Below are positions 21,830 to 29,170 of a stretch of DNA of 32,575 nt, piece by piece. The notes beneath the pieces were generated by a model, which saw nothing but the letters and a program-made list of their open reading frames with translations, ran no database searches and had not been told where the DNA came from. This DNA is from Archaeoglobi archaeon JdFR-42 (GTDB lineage Archaea > Halobacteriota > Archaeoglobi > Archaeoglobales > JdFR-42). The DNA lies in assembly GCA_002010305.1 (NCBI GenBank), contig MTND01000041.1:1-32575 (forward strand), in the 5' to 3' direction. Numbering within the stretch: position 1 is the stretch's first letter; each line of letters opens with the position of its first letter. A program made the position numbers and the translations under genes.

Positions 21830-22321
21830 ATGGAAATCATAAATAACAGTAAGGGACTGGCTGGCTTTAATTCTTCACTTCTTAAGCTAATTCAGAAAAT
21901 CCTGAAAGAGAAAGATGAACGGCGTGTGGTGTTTGTGGGTTGTACAGGTATCTGCATCCCTCTTACGGAGCTTATAATATTTGGTTTGAGAGGTATAAGA
22001 GATACGCGATTCTTTTACATCCTCAATGCTCAGAAAGATAACACATATGAGATCGAATTCAATGGTTTAGAGTTCGACTGGAGACGGAATAACTCCGTAA
22101 TCAATGCAGAAGTGGTTGTATTGCTGGGAGGCCTTACAATACCAAAATTCAATGTCACTCCGAAAGACGTTAACAATCTGATTGAAGAGCTCTCTCCAGA
22201 TGCTGTTATCGGCGCATCAGGTAGTAACGTATTTTCTAAAAGCGGATGGCTGGAGAAGGTAAGGATGGATTATCTGATCGACATGAGTATTAATGTAGCA
22301 ACTTACCGGCTTAAGGAATGA
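21830..22321 (+). CDS. DUF2124 family protein
   Basis: This 163-aa cytoplasmic protein has the DUF2124 pattern VVFVGCTGICIPLTELI (33-49, with a Cys-x-Gly-x-Cys turn), a Rossmann-like alternation, VVLLGGLTIPKFNVTP (112-127) and DAVIGASGSN. The family occurs in methanogens and relatives and has no assigned function that I know of. A TATA-like cttaaatac lies about 33 nt upstream. The gene stands between the Usp and CoA-ligase genes, with separate promoters likely. Confidence 0.8.
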   Translation: MEIINNSKGLAGFNSSLLKLIQKILKEKDERRVVFVGCTGICIPLTELIIFGLRGIRDTRFFYILNAQKDNTYEIEFNGLEFDWRRNNSVINAEVVVLLGGLTIPKFNVTPKDVNNLIEELSPDAVIGASGSNVFSKSGWLEKVRMDYLIDMSINVATYRLKE

Positions 22322-22383
22322 CTTTCATTTACCGGACATTCGGTTTAGAAAAATTGAAATAACATCCTGCCTACTCATGTTTA

Positions 22384-23691
22384 ATGGCCGGATACTGGAG
22401 CAAGGAAGAGACTTTTGGCAGAGAGAGGCTAGAAAGACTTCAACTGAAAAAATTAAAAAAACAGATCAAATATCTACATTCAAATAGTCCGTTTTACAGG
22501 AGAAAGATAAAGCAGGCTGGTATAAAGCCTGGAGATATTAAAAAGCTAGACGACATTAGAAAACTCCCTTTTACCACAAAAGATGAGATAAGAGAGGCTC
22601 AGACTGTAAACCCTCCTTTCGGAGATATCCTTGCGGTGCCAATGGGAGAGTGTACAAGAGCATTTACCAGTTCAGGTACAACAGGGAAATTTGTGTGGCA
22701 TCCATTCACTGAGAAGGACTGGAGCATGTGGGTAAATTTAGCGGCCAGACAATATTACACCATTGGTGTTAGAAAAGGGGATATTTTTGCTCATTTTTTC
22801 AATTTCAATTACATTAAAACGGGACACGTTGTAAGTGAGGGTGTGTCAAAAATTGGAGCTCTCGTGGTCAATGCTGGTACTGGAGGGACTCTTAGGCATA
22901 TTGAGACTCTTCAAGACCTGAAAATTACAGCAATGGCATCCACACCAACTTACGCCCTGTATATGGCTCAAAAAGCCATTGAAAGGGGATTTAATCCCTC
23001 TGAATTTCCAGTAGAAAAAGGATTGTTCGGGGGAGAGCCCGGGACAGAGATTCCAGAATTCAGACAGAAACTGGAAGAAACCTGGGGGATGAAGGCATAC
23101 GATGGATGGGGGATCACAGACATAGGGATACCAATTGCAGTTGAATGTGAAATGCAGCAAGGAGCCCATATCTTCGAAGACTCTGTTATAGTTGAGGTGG
23201 TGGATGAAGAGGGTAATCCGGTGGGAGATGGAGAAAAGGGAGAGATAGTATACACAGATATTACCAACGAGGCTATGCCGTTAATTAGATTCAGATCCAG
23301 AGATCTGGGAATATTCACTACGGAAAAATGTGAGTGTGGAAGGACTTTTGGAAGATTTCTGGGAGGCATTATTGGACGTATGGATGATATGGTCAAAATA
23401 AGAGGTGTACAAGTCTATCCGAGTCAAATTATAGGCATTATCAGCAAATTCAATGAGCTTACTGGTGATTTCAGAATCGTTATTGAACGGGATGTGATGG
23501 ACAGACTGGTGATAAAGGCAGAAATTAAAAAAGGTTTCAACCCAGCAGACATTGAAGAGAAATTGAAAGAAGAGATTAAAAATTTTGTTGGTGTCAAAAG
23601 CCACATAGAGCTTCTTCCTGAGGGAAGTCTGAAAAAATATGAATGGAAAACTCCCCTAATAGAAGACAGGAGGAGGATGATCGAGTTCTGA
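22384..23691 (+). CDS. Phenylacetate-CoA ligase-like AMP-forming acyl-CoA ligase (PaaK family)
   Basis: This 435-aa adenylate-forming enzyme activates a carboxylic acid to its CoA thioester. It has the PaaK-type N-terminus (HSNSPFYRRKIKQAGI), the P-loop FTSSGTTGKF (94-103), GLFGGEPG, the adenylate-binding YDGWGITDIG and the hinge RSRDLG. The C-terminal lid GIIGRMDDMVKIRGVQVYP is followed by a terminal WKTPLIEDRR. The length is normal. Archaeal PaaK homologues act on phenylacetate, indoleacetate or other aryl acids; specificity cannot be read here. The BamA-like enzyme at 10151 could belong to the same metabolism, but the two are 11 kb apart. Confidence 0.88.
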   Translation: MAGYWSKEETFGRERLERLQLKKLKKQIKYLHSNSPFYRRKIKQAGIKPGDIKKLDDIRKLPFTTKDEIREAQTVNPPFGDILAVPMGECTRAFTSSGTTGKFVWHPFTEKDWSMWVNLAARQYYTIGVRKGDIFAHFFNFNYIKTGHVVSEGVSKIGALVVNAGTGGTLRHIETLQDLKITAMASTPTYALYMAQKAIERGFNPSEFPVEKGLFGGEPGTEIPEFRQKLEETWGMKAYDGWGITDIGIPIAVECEMQQGAHIFEDSVIVEVVDEEGNPVGDGEKGEIVYTDITNEAMPLIRFRSRDLGIFTTEKCECGRTFGRFLGGIIGRMDDMVKIRGVQVYPSQIIGIISKFNELTGDFRIVIERDVMDRLVIKAEIKKGFNPADIEEKLKEEIKNFVGVKSHIELLPEGSLKKYEWKTPLIEDRRRMIEF

Positions 23692-23731
23692 TATTTCTTT
23701 TTCAAGGGAATTAGATGTTGATTTTGAGGAG

Positions 23732-25513
23732 TTAACCGGATCTCTTTCGGATATATATCAGTAGGATTCCAACACCAATAAAAACTCCTCCCAGCGTCCC
23801 GTAAACTTTTACAGCAGCATTTCTCCTTGAATCCCATGATCTGTATAACTCGCTTGTCTTTTTATCAGCCACTTCCAGCATACTAGATAATTTCAAGCTC
23901 TCTTCAGATAATTCAGCTGAAAAAGACTGGATTTCCTCTTTCAGAGATTTTAATTCATCATTCAGACTGCCAACTAGGTCGGCAAGGCCATATATGGGTT
24001 TGGCAACCGAAGAGCCAACAAGTGGAATGATAGAAGCAGATTTTCCGGCTGATCTTATGGATCTCTCAGCCTCAGAGAGGATTGTAATCATTTCGGAAAG
24101 TTTATTATTCATTTCATCTGTTTTGGTTTTGAGGTCTTTAAAAGCAGAAATGCTTTCCTGGATATCTGCCTGCAATCCGGTATCTGTTTCTCCATTATTC
24201 ATTAATGCTTCTAGTTCATCGATAACCTTCGGTAGAGAATTGGTGATCTGATCAGAGATATTCTCCCATTCGATCAGCTCTGAATGTAATGATCTCAATT
24301 CCTTTTCAAGGATTGAAATTCCCGGATATGATTTCTTTATAATGTCCCACACTGAATGACCCATAACCTGGATACTTTCCAGCCTGTTTATCTCACCTAC
24401 TACAATCTGGGTAATAGAAACTACAGGAGATACAGCGTTGTGGATGTTCTGGGATGTTCTGAGAATTGCTTTCAATGTATCAATATCAGATGGTTTTAAC
24501 TCACGGGCAGCCTCTTTCCAAGCAGTTTGAGTTAACACTAATTTTGCAATTTCTGGTTCTATAATATAAGATCCATCTGAAGAGAGGATTTCAACCCCAC
24601 TTGCATAGGGGAGGATGTTTCTGTATTTTACAACATAATATCTTACCCCACCATAATTAACCCGGTCAATTATCTCAACACCGCTATCCAGAAGTATTTT
24701 TTTGTCCGGGATTTTCGGTGGAGTTTTTCCAACTCTGGAAGGTTCTTCACTGGCTGATACTGGAGTTGGCACAAGAGGTGGTGTCTCTCCAAGTTGTTCT
24801 ACTTGAGGGGTTACAACTTCATTCAGAGAATATTTTATTGCCTCATAGTGGTTCCGAATTTGTCCATCTACAAATGAACGATTATAGATTTTAAGCTCAT
24901 CGATGATACCTTTAAATTCCTTACCACCCATATTGGGGTTTCTTCCAACGACTATATCCCGGGAATTAGCAATAACAGGAATGGAACTAACTCTCAGAGA
25001 ATCTGATAGTTCACCATCCAGATAGATCTTGAGCCGTCTCCCATCGAAAACTCCTGCAATGAAGTGCCACTTACCATCATTGACAGGATCCGAGCTTACA
25101 ACACCAAAAGGAGACCATGTCTGTTCCCTCCCTACCTGAAACACAACCCGTCCATCTCCCTGTACCATCAGATTAAAACCGGTATACACTCCATTGGATT
25201 CCTTGGCTACAATAACGCCCTGAGTGTCTTGAGTCTTTATCCATACCTCGATGGTCAGTGTCTTTATATTCTCAAAATTTCCACTATCCTTAATCCGGAT
25301 ATAATCATCCACTCCATCGAAATACACTCCCTTTCCCTGTAACCCCTCAACAAATTTTCCCCCAAACAGATATCCATTGTTGCTGTAACCAGAGTAATCT
25401 TTCACATCTCCTTCAAAAGAATACCAGGCGATCAGTCCTGAATCTTCTGCAACAGCCGTAATGGGGAAAAATGCCATTAACAGACTTAATGTTACCAGTA
25501 TTCTCAACTTCAT
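23732..25513 (-). CDS. Exported LamG-domain protein with coiled coil and C-terminal membrane anchor
   Basis: This 593-aa protein has a signal peptide (MKLRILVTLSLLMAFFPITA), then a LamG/concanavalin-like domain (about 25-215: LIAWYSFEGDVKDYSG, VYFDGVDDYIRI, WHFIAGVFDGRRLKIYLDG, DELKIYNRS). A Pro/Thr linker and a unique middle region follow, then a long coiled coil (about 370-560) and a final transmembrane helix (about 568-588) with a KRSG tail. The layout suggests a surface protein that presents a carbohydrate- or protein-binding lectin-like head on a helical stalk. The middle region is unrecognised. ATG 25513 is preferred to ATG 25528 because it starts directly at the signal peptide and has a purine run upstream. 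Confidence 0.78.
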   Translation of the reverse strand: MKLRILVTLSLLMAFFPITAVAEDSGLIAWYSFEGDVKDYSGYSNNGYLFGGKFVEGLQGKGVYFDGVDDYIRIKDSGNFENIKTLTIEVWIKTQDTQGVIVAKESNGVYTGFNLMVQGDGRVVFQVGREQTWSPFGVVSSDPVNDGKWHFIAGVFDGRRLKIYLDGELSDSLRVSSIPVIANSRDIVVGRNPNMGGKEFKGIIDELKIYNRSFVDGQIRNHYEAIKYSLNEVVTPQVEQLGETPPLVPTPVSASEEPSRVGKTPPKIPDKKILLDSGVEIIDRVNYGGVRYYVVKYRNILPYASGVEILSSDGSYIIEPEIAKLVLTQTAWKEAARELKPSDIDTLKAILRTSQNIHNAVSPVVSITQIVVGEINRLESIQVMGHSVWDIIKKSYPGISILEKELRSLHSELIEWENISDQITNSLPKVIDELEALMNNGETDTGLQADIQESISAFKDLKTKTDEMNNKLSEMITILSEAERSIRSAGKSASIIPLVGSSVAKPIYGLADLVGSLNDELKSLKEEIQSFSAELSEESLKLSSMLEVADKKTSELYRSWDSRRNAAVKVYGTLGGVFIGVGILLIYIRKRSG

Positions 25514-25589
25514 TTCCCCGCTCCACATACAATGATCGATAACTTCTTTTAAAATCCTGATAAAATTTTCTATCTTTTCCTGATACTAC

Positions 25590-26438
25590 ATGGACATACA
25601 GTTATATACCCAGAAACATAAAACTCTTCCGGGACCCCATATGGAGGAAGGATCCGATCTATATCTGTGGTACGGAAGGGTAAAAAATGGTCAGATAGTG
25701 GATAAAACCTTAAATGCCGAAGGAGAAAATTCTGAACCACTTTCTTTCGATATCAAATCTTTTGCACTTCATCAGAAAATTTTTCAGGATGAGAGGGAAT
25801 ATTACTCAACTCTGAGAGAGCTAATAATTAATTCTGAAGAGATGAAACTGACTCATGCTTTAAAAGAAGAGGATAAATACATAATAGCCCTTATAAAAAC
25901 TCTTGACGAAATTATCAGGGATATAAATCTCCTCAACGAAAAATACAGGGAACTTAAAGATCTGGGGTATGAGGACGAGGAGAACCTGATATTACGTGAG
26001 ATTAAAACAAGGATCAATGGACTGGAAGAACTCAGAGAGATAATCGAAGAAGAGATAAGGGATAAAATGGAGGCTATCGCTCCAAATCTCACTTCAGTCG
26101 CCGGAGGTATAGTTGGAGCACGACTTATAGAAAGGGCGGGAGGACTGGATAAACTGGCCAGAATGCCGGGTAGCAAAATTCAGGTGATCGGAGCAGAGAG
26201 GGCACTGTTCATGGCGCTCAGAAAAAAGAAAAAAGGTAAACCCCCGAAACATGGTGTGATCTACCAGCATCCATACATACGAACCCTCAGAAAAGCCGTT
26301 AGGGGAAAAATGGCCCGTTATTTGTCTTCTAAAATAGCTATAGCTGCAAGGATTGACTGCTTTGGGAAAACAAAGTATAATGAGATTGCAGAACAGGTGA
26401 AACAGCGGTACGAAAACCTGAACCGTGGAAGTGAGTAA
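25590..26438 (+). CDS. nop5: C/D box snoRNP protein Nop5 (Nop56/58)
   Basis: This 282-aa core protein of the archaeal C/D RNP bridges L7Ae-bound RNA and fibrillarin. It has a fibrillarin-binding N-terminal domain, a central coiled coil (about 85-165) and the C-terminal Nop domain: APNLTSVAGGIVGARLIERA, GGLDKLARMPGSKIQVIGAE, then KHGVIYQHPYIR and AARIDCFG. It is short compared with many Nop5 proteins and similar to the compact Archaeoglobus form, lacking the Lys-rich tail. The flpA start lies 2 bp past the nop5 stop, the usual archaeal gene pair. A TATA-like gataaaatttt lies 27 nt upstream. Confidence 0.95.
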   Translation: MDIQLYTQKHKTLPGPHMEEGSDLYLWYGRVKNGQIVDKTLNAEGENSEPLSFDIKSFALHQKIFQDEREYYSTLRELIINSEEMKLTHALKEEDKYIIALIKTLDEIIRDINLLNEKYRELKDLGYEDEENLILREIKTRINGLEELREIIEEEIRDKMEAIAPNLTSVAGGIVGARLIERAGGLDKLARMPGSKIQVIGAERALFMALRKKKKGKPPKHGVIYQHPYIRTLRKAVRGKMARYLSSKIAIAARIDCFGKTKYNEIAEQVKQRYENLNRGSE

Positions 26439-26439
26439 G

Positions 26440-27090
26440 ATGGATGTTAGTTTCGCTGGATTGCCGAATACTTACTTTTTTCTTGCAGGGAATCGTGAAA
26501 TCATCATTACTAGAAGTGAATATCCATCCCACTATGGCGAGAGAAAATTCAATGGATACAGAGAATGGAGAAAAGAACGAAGTAAATTCGCAGTCCTTAT
26601 CGACAAAAGAGTTCCTATCCCCATAAAAGAAGAGAATGTTTTGCTGTATCTAGGGGCTGCAAGTGGAACTACGGTAAGCCATCTGGCCGATGTTCTGAGT
26701 AGTGGAATGATATATGCCGTGGAATACGCTCCCAAACCTTTTATCAAGCTTCTGAAACTTGCAAAGGAGAGGAATAACATAATTCCTCTTTTGAGAGATG
26801 CTTCTCGGCCTGAGACCTACTCCGGAATTGTAGAAAAAGTTGACTGGATATATCAGGATATTGCTCAGAAAAATCAGATCGAAATTTTCCAGAAAAATGT
26901 GGAATTTTTCTTGAAAGAGGATGGATTTGGTATTATTATGGTTAAGGCCCGGAGCATTGATTCCACGAGAGATGTTGGAGAGATATACAATGCGGTAACC
27001 AGAAAGCTCGAAAAAGAATATACCATCCTGAATGTAGTAGAGCTCTCTCCTTACCATAAGGACCATATTGCCATTCTTATCAAACTGTAA
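26440..27090 (+). CDS. flpA: Fibrillarin-like rRNA/tRNA 2'-O-methyltransferase
   Basis: This 216-aa SAM-dependent methyltransferase is guided by C/D box sRNAs to methylate ribose 2'-OH groups. Visible are the N-terminal beta domain (GERKFNGYREWRKERSKFA), motif I VLLYLGAASGTTVSHLADV, VYAVEYAPKP-like IYAVEYAPKPF, DWIYQDIAQKNQ with the catalytic Asp, IIMVKARSID with the catalytic Lys, and the closing Y-K-H-type YHKDH. ATG 26440 gives a normal N-terminus; the GTG at 26425 overlaps nop5. Confidence 0.95.
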   Translation: MDVSFAGLPNTYFFLAGNREIIITRSEYPSHYGERKFNGYREWRKERSKFAVLIDKRVPIPIKEENVLLYLGAASGTTVSHLADVLSSGMIYAVEYAPKPFIKLLKLAKERNNIIPLLRDASRPETYSGIVEKVDWIYQDIAQKNQIEIFQKNVEFFLKEDGFGIIMVKARSIDSTRDVGEIYNAVTRKLEKEYTILNVVELSPYHKDHIAILIKL

Positions 27091-27544
27091 AATAGTAGGC
27101 TAGAAGTATTAATTGAACAACTCTTAAAGCTTATCATATAATAAAGGTATCTTGAGGAGTTATGATGGAATTAAACCGGTAAATAACCCTCTATGAGATC
27201 TTGGTTTCTTAAAATCACTACATAATCAAAATAAAGGGAGACTGGAGACTAACATCTCAAAATACACCAACAGAAGGGGATTTTTAGTGAACGATTATAA
27301 ATACCCATAAAAAATTCCAACATAGCTAGTTCATTTTTCTCCGATTTGATTAGCAAAATGGATAATATACGATGAGAGTGATTGGGACGTTGCTCTTAGT
27401 ATGTCGTAAAAGTTGAAGATGATGTCATATTTGTATTGTAATTATATTTTTTAGAACCGGTAAGTACCTGCTTGTCCCTCTCCATATTAGACTTCATACA
27501 TCATCTCAAAAAGTACTTATATCCCTCTACCTTTCTTTTTTTGA
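27091..27544. other. 454-bp intergenic region after flpA; possible small RNA
   Basis: No convincing protein gene lies here. A good TATA-like gattataaatacc (27294-27306) has no gene behind it. About 27 nt further on lies a stretch of roughly 120 nt that ends in a run of six T (about 27444-27449), so a small RNA is possible. I looked for C/D boxes because of the neighbouring nop5-flpA pair: only near-matches to box C (cgatga) and no CTGA box D were found. The right end (27502-27527) is the promoter of the next gene. Confidence 0.35.
27502..27524 (+). promoter_or_regulatory. Promoter of the AglD-like gene, with element shared with the ribBA-like gene
   Basis: catctcaaaaagta (27502-27515) runs straight into cttatat, the TATA box, centred about 26 nt before ATG 27545. 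The same 14 bases occur at the same distance (30 nt) from the start codon of the RibBA-type gene on the other strand. Confidence 0.6.
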
Positions 27545-29170
27545 ATGTCCTTCATTTCCGTTGTTCTACCTGCCTACAACGAAGCGGACAGGATTGAGAG
27601 TACCGTTACCATACTCAGAAATCATTTGCTTGAGCTAGACATGCCTTTTGAGATCATAATCGCTGAAGATGGTTCTCAAGACGGGACAGATATAATTGCA
27701 GATTATCTTGCCGAAAAATATACAGAAGTCATACATCTACATTCGGACGAGAGACTTGGGAGAGGTAAAGCCCTAAACAGAGCATTTTCCAAGGCAAGAG
27801 GAGATATCCTTGTATATATGGATGTGGATCTTTCCACCTCTTTAGACCATTTAAAAGAATTGATTTCCGCCATAAATGAGGGCTATGATATTGTCACTGG
27901 ATCGAGACGATTGAAAGAGAGTATATCCACAAGACCGTTGAGAAGGGATTTTGCAAGTTCTGTTTACAATTTCCTTGTCAGGTTATTTCTTAAATCTCGG
28001 TTAAAAGATCATCAATGTGGATTTAAAGCTTTTAAAAAAGAGGCCATTATGGAAATCCTCCCAGAAGTGAAAGACGATCACTGGTTCTGGGACACAGAAG
28101 TTCTGGTACGAGCCCAGTATAAAGGATTCCGGGTTAAAGAGATTCCTGTTAAGTGGGAACAAGCTCCTGAGACCAAGGTCAATATCTTAAAAGATGCTCT
28201 GGAGATGGGTTCTCAAATACTACGATTATGGTTTGAGAGGAAAAAGGAGCGTCGTAGACGAGATATTATTGTATCAATAGCACTGGCAGCCGTAATCCTC
28301 CTTGGAATGTCGTTTTTCATTGGTGTGGGAAATTTAGGGAAAGTTCTTGCATCAGCTGATCTCCGATTTATATTGCTTGCGTCCTTAGTGTATCTGTACT
28401 CATGGCACATAAGAGGTCTCAGATACCGGTATATTTTCCGAAATATCGGATATGATCCCGGAATTGTATTTCATACAGGAACCATAGTCATCAGTCAAAC
28501 AGTAAACATCATAACCCCAGCCCGAATAGGAGATCTGGCCAGGGCATATATTTTTAAAAGATTGAAAAACATCCCTGTAACCTCGAGTATCTCTGCTCTT
28601 GCAGTTGAACGGATATACGATACTACAGCCATCATGGTGATTGCAGTAATTGCTATGATAGGATTTCGTATATCTCTCCCATCATGGATTTCATCGGCGA
28701 TTATTTATTCTTTTCTTGCCCTGTTAGGAGCTATTTTGGTTATATCTCTGTTTTCCAGCCATGGGTCTATCATAGGCAACATCATGAGAGAGATAAAAAC
28801 CACTGCTTCCCATAGAGAGACCTTTTTTTTCGGTTTCGGAACTTCTCTTGGAATATGGTGTGTTGACATACTGGTATGCTTTATTGTACTATCCGCTATT
28901 GCAGGACTGGATTTCTCCCTCTTACCCCTAGTTGCCCTTGGAGTTACAGTAGCCAATTTGACAAAGATTATACCCATAACTCCTGGTGGCATCGGTACTT
29001 ATGAACTCGCTCTCTCGGCCATTATGAGTCTGATATTGCTCCCAGAAATTGCATTCTCAACAGCTTTGATTGATCATCTTTTAAAAAATCTGATCACTCT
29101 CCTTCTGGGTGGAGTGTTTTTTGTAATTTTCCATCTTCGTCCTAGTGAGGTGTTGAGGGGATCTGAATGA
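27545..29170 (+). CDS. AglD-like fusion: GT2 glycosyltransferase plus UPF0104 (flippase-like) membrane domain
   Basis: This 541-aa protein starts with a dolichol-phosphate mannose synthase-type GT2 domain (about 1-235): VVLPAYNEADRI, IAEDGSQDGT (40-48), LGRGKALNRAF, the metal-binding DVDLS (93-97), GSRRL, CGFKAF and DHWFWDTEVL. Residues 245-535 carry seven or eight hydrophobic segments of the UPF0104/lysylphosphatidylglycerol-synthase-TM family, with the conserved RIGDLARAY and PGGIGTYE. Haloferax AglD has the same fusion and loads the final sugar onto dolichol phosphate for S-layer N-glycosylation. A role in envelope glycosylation is inferred. It overlaps the DUF2298 gene by 4 bp (ATGA). Confidence 0.88.
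   Translation: MSFISVVLPAYNEADRIESTVTILRNHLLELDMPFEIIIAEDGSQDGTDIIADYLAEKYTEVIHLHSDERLGRGKALNRAFSKARGDILVYMDVDLSTSLDHLKELISAINEGYDIVTGSRRLKESISTRPLRRDFASSVYNFLVRLFLKSRLKDHQCGFKAFKKEAIMEILPEVKDDHWFWDTEVLVRAQYKGFRVKEIPVKWEQAPETKVNILKDALEMGSQILRLWFERKKERRRRDIIVSIALAAVILLGMSFFIGVGNLGKVLASADLRFILLASLVYLYSWHIRGLRYRYIFRNIGYDPGIVFHTGTIVISQTVNIITPARIGDLARAYIFKRLKNIPVTSSISALAVERIYDTTAIMVIAVIAMIGFRISLPSWISSAIIYSFLALLGAILVISLFSSHGSIIGNIMREIKTTASHRETFFFGFGTSLGIWCVDILVCFIVLSAIAGLDFSLLPLVALGVTVANLTKIIPITPGGIGTYELALSAIMSLILLPEIAFSTALIDHLLKNLITLLLGGVFFVIFHLRPSEVLRGSE

Noticed and set aside
27360-27450. C/D box sRNA near nop5-flpA
   Set aside because: cgatga and gtgattg are imperfect C boxes and no CTGA follows on either strand; kept only as a possible small RNA.
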